From: Doris montereyensis
Lineage: Eukaryota; Mollusca; Gastropoda; Nudibranchia; Dorididae
DNA: 64,000 bases
Assembly (NCBI GenBank): GCA_037039925.1
Contig: JAXRKP010000466.1
Span: forward strand, 115,001-179,000
Direction: 5' to 3'
This document shows positions 28,513 through 38,007 of this stretch, piece after piece (positions within the stretch are counted from its first letter, which is position 1; each line of letters opens with the position of its first letter). A model generated the notes under the pieces. It saw only the letters and a program-made list of their open reading frames with translations, did no database searches and was not told where the DNA came from. Both the position numbers and the translations under genes were made by a program.

Positions 28513-30160
28513 AAGAAATTACCGATTCTTTAATCATGATAGACTATCAGTGTCTGTGTTAAGGTACACAACCCTTACAAACCAAGGATTCCATCCTCAC
28601 TTCAGCTCAGGGATTATTACCAGTTTTAAAAATCCATACTTCAGGAAGTGAGGGAGACTAGTTTTAGAGTTGATTTCTATCAAGGAAGAGTTCTACTTTC
28701 ATTTTGTATCTTATTATGCTATATTTCATTTAGCAGATTTTCCCAGAGCGAAGATATTATCGGGGGTAGGGCTGAAGCTTAGTTAAAGTCATACCAAGAA
28801 GGTCGTCTTAACCCCTTCACTGCAGTGTGGTGGATATGGGAAGATGAGAAGGGGGGGCATTCACTTGAATAACTTGCGTTATCAAATGCTCACTCGTTCA
28901 ATCAGGTGCACAGCAAGCCATTCTAATTCAATTGTTTGGGGAGCAAACAAACATATTTGTTGTTTCATTCAGGCCGTTCAACCAACGTCTTGAAATGGGT
29001 AAAAGATAATTGAGTTATTGAGTGCCCTCATCCACTGAAGTGTTTGATGGCGCTTTATGGTAAAATGAAATGTAAATGAAACACAATTGCAGATTATTTA
29101 AATATATAACAAGAATAGGATTAAGAATAGCATTTGGCAAAATGATTAAGAGTCTGAAAGGATATACCATACATATAAAACAATCATGATTTATACAATA
29201 AATAAAAAATTGTTATAAAACCAGTCTTAAATTAAGACTCTATAACAAAGTACTCTCATAAAAATGTGGGTTTTAAGATTCTTTTAAAGATTTGAATTGT
29301 TAGCTTTATTAAAAGAGATGTTTTTCCTTGAAAAAGGGGTATAATGTATTGTTTGACTGCCAGACACTAGTTTGTTTTTGTTTTTCTATTTTGGTTGAAT
29401 GGGTTTTTTTTAAGCTCACGTCTCACATGTCCCGTCACCGGGCTATGTTATAGGGGCACACAAGTTTTGATTCTGCCGCAACCTTCAACCTAGTCTTTGA
29501 CTACTCACAATTAATCATCACAAACTATAATTGTGTGATGTCAAAATATAAGGAAAATTTATTTCTCTTGCAATATATGTTTTCAAGAAATTCACAATTT
29601 CACAAGGTTTGTTGATTTATGTAAGATTTTCAACAACTATTGGCCATACATGTTTTTTCCAGAGTTTTAGATGAAGCAATTCTTATTAAGTGCCATATAA
29701 AATGTGCTTAGGTTTGATTACTGTTACAGCCACAGTCAGATGTTTTGTGAGTGGAGATCACCAAAGGTTTAGAAAGTATTGTATGTGATATGATGCAACG
29801 GGTGCTTTTGGTACCAGTTTTGCCGTTTTTTTTTTTTACTTTCATATTTGGAAACATTTTATTATTGTTATCGCTCATGAACCTTTTGAGAGTTTATTTG
29901 TACACATGTTGTAGCGGTTTTTTTTAGTATAAGGTCTTGTTTCTCAAGACCTAGACCTAAGTCACGACTATGCCTTTTAGACAATGTCTACTATATATAT
30001 TTTATGTGACAAATGGAACTGCAAATACATATGCTATAGATATATTACAGCTATATAGCCTACTATGTCATATTTGTACAACTCTTACACATTTAGTTTT
30101 TATTGCTAAATTTCTGCTCAATAATAATGTGATATATCAATAATAATGTGAAATGTCTAA
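28513..30160. other. 3' flank of SSUH2
   Basis: No gene recognised. The first clear polyadenylation-type AATAAA words follow at about 29,199-29,206, some 690 bases after the stop codon. They could serve SSUH2, but nothing proves it. Confidence 0.4.
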
Positions 30161-30488
30161 CGGGAGGGACACAATGGTCTAGAGGTAAGGTGTTGGCCTT
30201 TCAATTGAATGGCTGTATGTTTTAGCCCTGAGAGGTTCAACATTTTCTCAAAGTTTTTGGATTAAACTCACCTCCCTTGGTCCATGTAGGTGGATCAACA
30301 CTTAGTCCCATTGGAGACAGACACTAAAAAGGAGGTCTTAAATGCAGATCACAACACTCTATGTACATAGAATATCTGTTGGGTGTTTACAGGACAGTCA
30401 GAGCAATATGTAAGAAAGAGAAAAATCCTACCAATAACTCTGAGATCACCTTTTAGTTGTGGATGTGAGCAAAATCGAATAAAAATTC
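30156..30488 (+). mobile_element. tRNA-headed SINE, family A
   Basis: It matches the copy at 24.83 kb over its whole length (CCCATTGGAGA, CAGATCACAACACTCT, TCTGAGATCACCTTTTAGTT). It is bracketed by a weak 6-base repeat, GAAATG, at 30,150-30,155 and 30,489-30,494. It ends directly at the left edge of the AT-rich virus-like block. Confidence 0.85.
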
Positions 30489-30516
30489 GAAATGCTTTTT
30501 TTGTGGGAACAAAAGC

Positions 30517-31195
30517 ATGACTTCAAATCAAAGTACTTAATGATACTTTAACTAAAACATTTGAAACGCCGATTGATTGTGATAATTGTGAGATTGCATT
30601 GATGGAATTTTATACACATGAATTGCTTAATATTAATAAAAATAATGATGTTATTGAATACTCTTATAATCATGGTGAATGGAAAACAATTACAATTGAA
30701 GAAGGTTGTCATGATTTAATACAGCTTTATAATATTATTTATGAATCTATACCTTTCATGAAAGATATGCCTAATCACCCAACAGGGGTTTTTATTGACG
30801 AATCGGATCGCTGGGAAATTATTTCGTATTTCGATTGGTCCTAATACAAATATATTAGAATTAAGAAAAAACACAAGAGTTAAGTTTACACATCCAAACA
30901 CTATTGGAAAAGTTTTAGGTTTGAAGCAAAAGTATATGATAGCGGTAATGAAGGTATAGTTATAAGAGGTAACAAAGTAGACCTATCATTTAATAATTTA
31001 ATAAATATTCATATCAACGGTATTGAAAACAATTATTTTAATGATGAGAAATCGAAAATAATATATTCTTTTTATCATAGCGGTTGTAAAGTAAATGAAA
31101 AACCAAATACACTTATGTATCATCGAATTAAAGATAATTTAAAAAACTTAAAAGTTGAGGTAAAAGACAAAAACGGAAATAATATAATTCTTTAA
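30517..31195 (+). pseudogene. Penton-like minor capsid protein, frameshifted
   Basis: The frame starts at ATG 30,517, shifts within about 20 bases, runs open to 30,844, shifts again before 30,844 (second piece to about 30,959), and ends in a third frame at 31,195. The pieces show, in order: an N-terminal IALMEFYTHELL segment, IGKVLG at about 30,903-30,920, and a C-terminal part with YSFYHSGCK, EKPNTLMY and KDKNGN. This order matches the short penton-like (single jelly-roll) proteins of adintovirus-like elements. Three or more breaks make it non-functional unless some are assembly errors. The family assignment is from remembered pattern, not alignment. Confidence 0.5.
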
Positions 31196-31224
31196 AAAAG
31201 TTATCTTAAATTTCATATTAGAAA

Positions 31225-31801
31225 ATGAGCGAAACAAAATATACAGAAGCATTTCTAAATATAAGTAATAATCAGAAAAAGAAATTTCAACTTGCTATGA
31301 AAAATAATGAAGCTGTCACTATTAGAGTTGATTCTGATGGTGATGATAAAATAGCATTAACACAATCACAAATAAATAAAATTATTAAAGCATTAGATAA
31401 CCATAAGTCTGTTAATATTACACTATCAAAAGCAGAATTAAAATATAATAAAGATAAAGTAGAAGGAGGATTTCTTGGTGCTTTAACGAAATTTTATTAC
31501 CAGCAGCAAAAACAATTTTACCTGCTGCGGGCAAAGCATTAGGATTTAGCCCATTATCAGGATTGGCATCTACAGCTGTTAATAAAATATTTGGGTCTGG
31601 GTTATACTTAAAACGGAATGAAAATATTGTAAAAATTTAAATCATGGATCAGGATTATATTTATCTCCAAAACAAGTACCAGCATTAGAAACTGCTGGAG
31701 ATGGTGTCTTTTTAAGAAATAATGGTAATGAATGGTATGATGGAAGTGGCGTTATAGGTGATTTAGTAAAAGATATTCCATTCTTAAATATTTTATTTTA
31801 A
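31225..31801 (+). pseudogene. pX-like minor capsid protein with GSGLYL repeats, frameshifted
   Basis: ATG 31,225 opens a Lys/Asn-rich N-terminal half with the segment ALTQSQINKIIKAL and then GGFLGAL, a hydrophobic Gly/Ala/Leu stretch like the membrane-active parts of adenovirus-type minor capsid proteins. The frame shifts near 31,490 and again near 31,637; the last piece ends at 31,801. GSGLYL occurs on both sides of the second break. The layout is typical of small proteins next to the penton-like gene in such elements. Confidence 0.5.
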
Positions 31802-31825
31802 TGATTTATTTTTTATTCAATAAAA

Positions 31826-32377
31826 ATGGATGAGATTGAAGTTGAGAAGATTTACCCCCGATTGAACAAAGAGCCAACTGCGCCTCCAATCGTTGAAGAA
31901 AATGTTTATATGGATATAAAACATGATAATAATACTTCAAATATTAGATTAGAGCATATAAAAGATATTAAGAATGAGTTAGAAAGAAATAGTGAAATTA
32001 GAAGAAGTTTTAGTAAGAAATATTCAAAAGCAAGTAATGCTTTACATTATACAAATTATGGATTAAATGTTGTTTCTACTGCATCTGGAGTTGCGCGTAT
32101 TTCTACTTTATCAACAGTAGTTCTAATTCCAGTATCTGTTATTTTAGGAGCTGTTTCTGCTGGCGCTGGAGTATTCAGTATTATTACAAATAAATTAATT
32201 AAGAAGTTTGAAATTAAAGAACAAAAGCATCGTGATATATATAATCCAAGTCAAAATAAATTAAATACTGTTCAATCACTTTTATCTAAAGCATTAAATA
32301 ATAATCATATTTCAAATGAAGAATTTGATCTAATCTTAAAAGAACAAAGTCATTATCTTTGTAAAGAAGATATTTGA
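31826..32377 (+). CDS. Membrane-hairpin protein, 183 aa (virus-like element)
   Basis: Uninterrupted from ATG to TGA. Residues 1-35 are acidic and Pro-rich (KEPTAPPIVEEN). A Lys/Glu-rich helical stretch follows, then two close hydrophobic segments around residues 85-125 (STVVLIPVSVILGAVSAG), then a charged helical C-terminus. The architecture resembles the SLATT-like two-helix membrane proteins I recall from invertebrate Polinton-like elements. After the stop, the same frame holds two more stops and then a coding-like Lys/Glu-rich tail to 32,493, so the original protein was probably longer. It is among the longest ORFs of the block and the longest intact one, which is notable among broken neighbours. 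Confidence 0.6.
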   Translation: MDEIEVEKIYPRLNKEPTAPPIVEENVYMDIKHDNNTSNIRLEHIKDIKNELERNSEIRRSFSKKYSKASNALHYTNYGLNVVSTASGVARISTLSTVVLIPVSVILGAVSAGAGVFSIITNKLIKKFEIKEQKHRDIYNPSQNKLNTVQSLLSKALNNNHISNEEFDLILKEQSHYLCKEDI

Positions 32378-32504
32378 ATAAATAAGAATAATAAATAAGA
32401 CGAAGAAAATATCAAACAAAAAGGGAAAAATGAATTAAAAGAATCTTTGTTAAAATCAATTAATGATATGATGAATAAGCTTAATAAAAAATAATGTAAT
32501 TAAA

Positions 32505-33048
32505 ATGTCTTTCACAAAAGAATTAACTGCTGAGAACTGTGATGAATTAGTTGTTGAATATTTAAAAACAAAAAAGAGAGTTAAAAAACAGATTTATATC
32601 AGAAAGAATTGGTCATGAATATAAAAAGGAAGACGTTGTAAAACAACGGCAACCATTGATTGAAAAACAAGATGAAGAAAATAAGCTTCTAGCTATTCAA
32701 ACTAAACAAAATGATATGTTTACAAAAGCAATAGAGAATAGACTTGCAATTGAATCTGATGAAACATTAGTTCTAGGAGATTTACCTAGAGAATATTTAG
32801 GACAAAAAGATAGTGATGTAACATATGGTATAAAGATAGATAAAGGAAAATTCTATATAGGTGATAAAGAAATCAAAGTTGTTAATAATGATATTATTAT
32901 TAATGATAAAAAATTTCAAGGAACAAAAGGATTGTGGAATTTACTAATGGTAAAAGAACCAGATGATTTTACTTCAAGTGATTATGATAAATATAAAGAA
33001 ATCATGAAAGAAACCAATGTACTTAAAAATTCGGAAACAGGTAGTTAA
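32505..33048 (+). pseudogene. DUF8207-like protein, N-terminal frameshift
   Basis: ATG 32,505 opens a short frame that shifts near 32,580-32,590, in or near an A-run. The rest is open from about 32,590 to the stop at 33,048. It carries a coiled-coil-like Lys/Glu/Gln segment, then KGKFYIGDKEI, NNDIIINDKKFQGTKGLWNL and a DYDKYKEIM segment. The 'G-T-x-G-L-W-x-L' motif followed by 'Y..YK.I' is characteristic of the uncharacterised DUF8207-type proteins found in invertebrate genomes, often near the other ORFs seen here. Function unknown. Confidence 0.6.
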
Positions 33049-33080
33049 AATCTAATAGAGGGAAGAAATGGAAAAGTATT

Positions 33081-33323
33081 TTGGGTAGAGTAGCAAAGGA
33101 ATTATATACATCTATTTCTGATGAGGAAATTAATACAATTATAATTCCTTATGATCCTGTTGAATTAATCAAAAGAATGGATTTACTATTTGCAGAAAAA
33201 GAAGCTGGTAATGTTGGATTAGAACAAGAATTAAAAGAAATATTTAAAGCGTTGTATCAGAAGAAACTTATTAAGAAGAATGAACTTACAAATCTTAATG
33301 ATAAAGCAAATGTTGAATATTAA
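33081..33323 (+). pseudogene. DUF8207-associated C-terminal segment
   Basis: An 80-codon frame with YDPVELIKRMDLLFAEKEAG followed by an acidic helix and QKKLIKKNEL. In related invertebrate proteins a 'D/YDPxELxxRLxLLxAxxxAGN' segment follows the GLWxL domain in the same protein. This frame is offset from 32,505-33,048 by a break near 33,045. It starts without an ATG, so it is probably the separated tail of the preceding ORF. Confidence 0.5.
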
Positions 33324-33346
33324 AATTATTTTTTTTACTATTAAAA

Positions 33347-33598
33347 ATGTATTATTATGAAAAAAGTAAACGGTCTAAAGTTAATGGTTATTATAAAGGT
33401 GAAGGAATTATAGATTCATTAATGTCTGCAGTTACTAGCACTGTTACAAAAGAAGTTGCAACCGACGTTGCTAAAAAAGTAGCAACAAAAGCATTAACTG
33501 AAGTAGGTAAAAGAGGATCACAAAAATTTATTGATAAAATAATTCCACCTAACAAAGGTAATGGTTTAGATGCTAGATCTAGACAAATTCTTGCTTAA
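33347..33598 (+). CDS. Small minor-virion-like protein, 83 aa
   Basis: ATG 33,347 to TAA. The N-terminus is basic and Tyr-rich. A glycine-rich turn (KGEGIID) precedes a long Ala/Lys/Val amphipathic helix (VATDVAKKVATKALTEVGK). Small proteins with a GEG turn followed by an Ala/Lys helix sit beside capsid genes in adintovirus-like elements, as pVI/pX-like candidates. No motif is diagnostic, so the assignment is by context. Confidence 0.45.
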   Translation: MYYYEKSKRSKVNGYYKGEGIIDSLMSAVTSTVTKEVATDVAKKVATKALTEVGKRGSQKFIDKIIPPNKGNGLDARSRQILA

Positions 33599-33706
33599 CA
33601 CACAACTCCAATACAGGATTATGTAAAATCATTTTAACTCCTCTGAGGAGAATTTATTTATATATTTCATTAATTTCAGGTATATTATTCATAATCTCTG
33701 CAAACC

Positions 33707-34216
33707 CTAAAAAACACACTCTATTAATTCTGAATATTTCATACATAGATTATAAAACTTAATATATTTAATTAATGATGATAATTCTATTTTATATCTT
33801 TCCTCAATAAATATATTATATTCATCATTAGTTTTATCAATAGTACAAAGTAATTTTAATAATTCTAAATATTTTCCAAGATGATAATAATATAATTTAT
33901 TTTTCTTATCTACATATTTTATTTTATTCATAATGTTATCACATAGATCAAGTACTTCTTCAATATCAGATGTATTATTAATTTCTAAACTAGGTTTATC
34001 TACTTTGTCAATTTTACTAAATAATCTTTTTCTTAATTCATCAATAGGAATTTTTTGTCTGTTTGGTTTTATTTCTTTTTCGTTAATGATATAATTAAAG
34101 TTAGAAGTGTTAATACCATAGTTATTGAGTTGAATATAAAATTTAGATAGTTTACTTTTAGGTATATATTCTCTGAGAATATCACTAATAAATTTTTGTA
34201 ATTTATTGGTGTCCAC
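33707..34216 (-). CDS. Uncharacterised 169-aa protein (virus-like element, minus strand)
   Basis: Uninterrupted on the minus strand, ATG at 34,214-34,216. Rich in Ile, Lys, Asn and Tyr, predicted mainly helical, without membrane segments or cysteine motifs. It is the only minus-strand gene of the block. Its start is about 30 bases from the plus-strand Cys-cluster ORF, so the two could share a divergent promoter. I do not recognise the family. Confidence 0.5.
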   Translation of the reverse strand: MDTNKLQKFISDILREYIPKSKLSKFYIQLNNYGINTSNFNYIINEKEIKPNRQKIPIDELRKRLFSKIDKVDKPSLEINNTSDIEEVLDLCDNIMNKIKYVDKKNKLYYYHLGKYLELLKLLCTIDKTNDEYNIFIEERYKIELSSLIKYIKFYNLCMKYSELIECVF

Positions 34217-34245
34217 ATTTCAAATAAAATATGTGTTAGTTAGAA

Positions 34246-34676
34246 ATGGAGAGAGGAAAACTTGCACTAAATGTTGTCAATTTAAAACGATTAATGAATA
34301 TCATAAAAACAATACTAAACCATGTGGAGTAAATTCCCAATGTAAGGAATGTAGAAAACCAGCAAAATGAAATCATTATCAAAATAATAAATACAAATAT
34401 AAACAAGCATATAATGAGTTTATTGAAAGAAATCCAACCTATCAAACTAACTATAAAAATGTTTCCTATAAAATGGCTCCTTTAAAAACCAAACGATTTG
34501 ATGATATTATTCATGAATATATTATTATTATTGATGATATAGATGAAGAGGATTATATTAAATATATTAAACAACTTAAAGATAAAGTTGATTTAACTAA
34601 CACACCAATAAAACTTAAAATAATTCTATCATGCAACAATGGGTTTAATATAGATTTATGCAGATCTGAAAGATAA
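34246..34676 (+). pseudogene. Cys-cluster (HNH/zinc-ribbon-like) protein, interrupted
   Basis: In one frame, after a 1-2 base offset from ATG 34,246, the sequence reads CTKCCQFK, about 16 residues, then C..NSQCKECRK, i.e. two CxxC pairs like those of small HNH-type endonucleases and zinc ribbons. An in-frame TGA follows at about 34,367. The frame then continues (KAPLKTKRFDDIIHEYI style) with acidic helices and SCNNGFNIDLCR, ending at 34,676. No complete HNH core is visible. Similar proteins recur beside Polinton-like genes in invertebrates, from memory. Confidence 0.45.
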
Positions 34677-34750
34677 CAGCTGAAAGAATTCATGGAGCAA
34701 ACCAAAGATTTTGCTGACGAAGTAAAATAACTTTGCATATCATGAAAATA

Positions 34751-35570
34751 AACATATTTTTAAAAATCACCATTTTGCTTTCAATCGATATGTGACATTA
34801 GGCATACATTGAAGACCACACAGACTCAGCCCCACAACCAAGATCACAGACAAAACAAGTCAAACTTAGCAATCAAAGTGACAGCACCAGCAATTGAAGT
34901 GTTTTGCCTGTGACACTAGTGACAGTAACTGACAGAAAACAAACGTCAGCCTTTCATGGTGCTCGAGAGACCCTTTGAAATTCAGGAACATCTGTGTGAC
35001 CATAAAGGAATGCGTCAGCAGATACCACCAGGTTCCCATGCCACTAATTTTGATACAAACGTATTGAATACATGTTAACCATGACTTCAGCTGGGTCTAG
35101 GTGACTGCAGTCATATAGTAAAGACTTGAAGGATACTTAATTCAATCAACCCAGGGCTTAGGGCTACATTTCTACCTTGTTGACGCCGCGTAGGGATTTT
35201 CATCTTTCTTTTTTAAATTCATGAATTAATAAATTATGAAACTTATTGTTGTTAATTTCCAAGTCTAAGGGCTCAAACTCAGTGCTATCGACTCCCATTC
35301 CCAATCCATCCAACTATATTATTATTACCACTATTATGATTATTATTATTACATACTTATTATTACATACTTGTTATTACATACTTTATTAACACATTTT
35401 ACGTGTTGTAAAGAGGCATAAATCATACAATTATTATAATTAAATAAATTCATCCTGCAACAAATAAATGAGCCTTTCCTTTGTAATTTTGTGTGATCAA
35501 TTGGTTGTATGTGTAATGGTTCTTCTATTACTATTAGTATTCAAGTCTTTATAATAATACCAGAAGGGCT
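34751..35570. other. Intergenic, no gene recognised
   Basis: AT-rich with an ATT-repeat patch near 35,318-35,400. No recognisable coding sequence or transposon ends. Confidence 0.4.
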
Positions 35571-35599
35571 TTAGTATACTTTGCCGAGTGATACTAGTG

Positions 35600-36020
35600 A
35601 TACTGACGAAGGTGGTTGGCTGTTGCTTCTGGTAGTTCCTACTTCTGTCCTTTCTTTCACATGTGTGATGTCATCATGCTGTTTCCTCTTGGTTCACCTT
35701 ACCTTAGAAACCACACTGGGTTGGATAAATTGTGCTAAGAAACAAACAAGTACTTTTGCTACTTTTTTCACTTCAACTGATGTCCCTGGGTTTTTTGTTG
35801 TTCTTTTTGTTGTTGTTTTGTTTTCTTGACTGTTACCTTCTTATTGACACTGACATCACCGCATGTGGCTCATTTGATTAGAATTTACCTCATCAACCAT
35901 ATCTCAGGATGACTTGAGATGAGAGCAACATGAAAGTAGAGATCCCTTATAGAAAACGAAAGCAAAAATTACAAAAATGATATATAGGACCTACCAGTAG
36001 CGCCACACTGTCATTGTGAT
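35600..36020. repeat. Repeat X cluster: plus and minus copies meeting head to head
   Basis: Plus-strand copies of a short repeat (CTTCTGGTAGTTCCTAC ... TGCTGTTTCCTCTTGGTTCACC, and a second diverged one to about 35,880) are followed by a minus copy (TTTACCTCATCAACCATAT ... GACCTACCAGTAGCGCC) to 36,020. The consensus of the family runs from about GCTGCTGGTAGGTCC to AGGGTAAATTTCAATAAAAC, roughly 130-140 bp. Confidence 0.6.
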
Positions 36021-36069
36021 TGGAATAGCGTAACTGGAGAATATTACATTTATTTTGAATGGGCCGTTG

Positions 36070-36610
36070 GTGTGTGTGCTACTGGTAGGTCCAACTTTTC
36101 CCCCATCACTCTTGCATTTATCTTTCACTTTCATCTTGCTATTTCCTCTTAATTCACCCTGAATTTGATTTGATTTGATTTACCCACATCCACAGCTAAG
36201 GTGATCTCAGGGTTGTTGGTAGGATTTGTAATTTTGTCCGGACTGCCCTGTAAACAGCCGAGGATCTTTTAACGTGCACAGGACCCCCTTTTTATCGCCC
36301 ATCTCCAATAGGACTAGATATCAATCCTCCTTCCTGGACCAAGGGGTAGATTTTGCTCGTAAAAGACTCAAGAACATTTTTCAACCGTTGACGGGGCTCG
36401 ATCCCACTATCTTTTGGTTGAGAGGCTGACACCTTGCCTCTAGACTATCGAGTCCCTTTCACCCTGAGATTAATAGGTGGCTGATGGTTGCCACTGGTGG
36501 GTCCTGCTATTTTCTTTTCACTCTTGCACATGTATGTCATCTTGCTGTTTCCATTTGAGATTGCCACATATGGTAGACAGGATGAAATCAAATGAAACCA
36601 ACAAACCTCT
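36070..36610 (+). repeat. Repeat X copy split by a SINE
   Basis: The left part (TGCTACTGGTAGGTCCAAC ... AATTCACCCTGA) ends at 36,162. The repeat resumes at 36,458 with CACCCTGAGAT and continues, together with another partial copy, to about 36,610. The SINE at 36,163-36,457 has duplicated TTCACCCTGA on insertion. Confidence 0.7.
36163..36457 (-). mobile_element. tRNA-headed SINE, family A, inserted in repeat X
   Basis: Flanked by TTCACCCTGA at 36,153-36,162 and 36,458-36,467. On the minus strand the head has AGGCAAGGTGTCAGCCTCTC and the B-box-like GATCGAGCCCCG; the tail is (AAATC)n. It matches the copies at 24.83 and 30.16 kb. Confidence 0.92.
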
Positions 36611-36774
36611 CTACCTATGGGAAATTGACAGGTACGACTGCTGGTTTGTAATTGTAATAAATAACGACACTGATTAAAAACCACGGCTGGCCCCAGGTTT
36701 TTTCCCAGCCAAGTTCTATTTTCAGGGAAGGAAAGGTACATGTGTATTATTATGTATTTCACTCTGCTTTCCTC

Positions 36775-36910
36775 ACTTGTTTGTTCATTTAATTGAAATT
36801 TACCTCGTCCATCACATACAGTGATGGCAGGGTGAATTGAAACAGCAAGATGAAAGGAGATAGGTGAAAGGTAAAAAGTAACACCTACTAGCAGCGCCCG
36901 CTAACATTGC
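36775..36910 (-). repeat. Repeat X, minus-strand copy
   Basis: The reverse complement gives GCTGCTAGTAGGTG, TTTCATCTTGCTGTTTCAATTCACCCTG and GAGGTAAATTTCAATTAAATG, matching the repeat X consensus. Confidence 0.65.
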
Positions 36911-36914
36911 CCAC

Positions 36915-37200
36915 TTCCTCACTTGACTCGAGTATGAATAAGTGCCCAGTTATAGGGAGAAGAGGATCCTGTCTATGTTGTTCATATGAAGCATCTGACA
37001 CTGACAGTAGTGACAGGTAGGAAACCACTGTATGCTCCCCGGTGAGTTAAGACAAATTTTGAATAAAATGGCCTGCTGGGGGATATATGTTTTAAAGTTA
37101 CCGGTAAGCTTACATTTGTATGGAGACACATTTATAGTATAGTACATGTGGTGTGAATCCATAATGTTCACTATATCATACTGTCATCAAGTCGTAATCC
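36915..37200 (+). mobile_element. Partial SINE, family B
   Basis: CCTCACTTGACTCGAGTATGAATA ... AAATGGCCTGCTGGG matches the body of the family-B copy at 50.1 kb (CGACTCAGGTGTGAACGGG ... AAATGGCCTGCTGGG). The head is missing and replaced by repeat X. Confidence 0.65.
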
Positions 37201-37309
37201 CCGTAAACAATTAGCTATCCATAACAAGTCTACACATTTTCAAGAGGAACGAGGTCACAAAGTTCTAACATGGGTGGAAGGTCACTTGAAAAATATTTTC
37301 TCAAAGGCC

Positions 37310-37730
37310 TGTACGGCCCATAGAGCCGAAGTCAATCCCGGTTTCTATCATGTCAAGTGGAACAGCAGATAATGATACATGTAATCACCTTCTGCATAGG
37401 ATGCTAGTGTGTTGCAGATTTTCGCTCCCAAGCGCTGGTGCTAGTATTCATTTGCACCCGTGTACGGGCGGTTAGCGGGTGCTGCTGGTAGGTCCTTATT
37501 TCTTTTCTTTCCTTGTTTCACTTATCTTTCATCTTATTGTTTCCTCTTAATTCACCATGAGATCACTGCAATGGTGGACAGGGTAAATTTCAATAAAACA
37601 AACAGTATCTGTGTCGAATAGGGAAAATGCTTATTAAGTGATTTTTTCGAACCTATCATTGTTAGAAGGATTCAAACCCAGGACCTAATTATCCCAATTC
37701 CCGCAACCTTACCACCAGGCCACTATAGGT
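37310..37730 (-). mobile_element. SINE family C interrupted by repeat X
   Basis: The tail half (GCCCATAGAGCCGAAG ... ATTTGCACCCGTGTACGG) runs to about 37,475 and the tRNA-like head half (AGGATTCAAACCCAGGACCT ... CCACCAGGCCACTATA) from about 37,617 to 37,730. Between them lies a complete repeat X copy (37,476-37,612). Repeat X is therefore mobile and younger than this SINE. Confidence 0.75.
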
Positions 37731-38007
37731 CACTGGACATTCCTTTAATTGTTTTCCTTCAACCAGCCATCACACATCACCAACATTCTTTCATGCCCTC
37801 AAGGGAATACAGGGTTCACTCATTTCAACAAGGCAGAACGTGTGATGTAACTATAGCATGTTCCAAAACTCTTGCCCACATTGTCTTTCAAACTTTTCGA
37901 AAGCTAGATCTATCTGTTGCCCAGTCTTGATTTTTTGCATGCCGTCTTATATTATCTTTAACGTAGAGATTTTGAAGCATATTTCACTATAATATTGGTT
38001 TGATGGT

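Larger units (their letters stand above)
30490..34750. mobile_element. Fragment of a Polinton/adintovirus-like element
   Basis: A compact, markedly AT-rich, intronless block holds seven or eight small ORFs, tightly packed, all plus except one. The set (single-jelly-roll penton-like protein, pX-like minor capsid protein, membrane-hairpin protein, DUF8207-like protein, small minor virion-like protein, Cys-cluster protein) matches what I recall of uncharacterised proteins encoded by Polinton/adintovirus-like elements of cnidarians, arthropods and other invertebrates. No DNA polymerase B, integrase, FtsK-type ATPase, protease or major capsid gene is present, and I see no long terminal inverted repeats. 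It is therefore a partial copy or a deletion derivative. Most ORFs are frameshifted. Edges are approximate. Confidence 0.65.
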
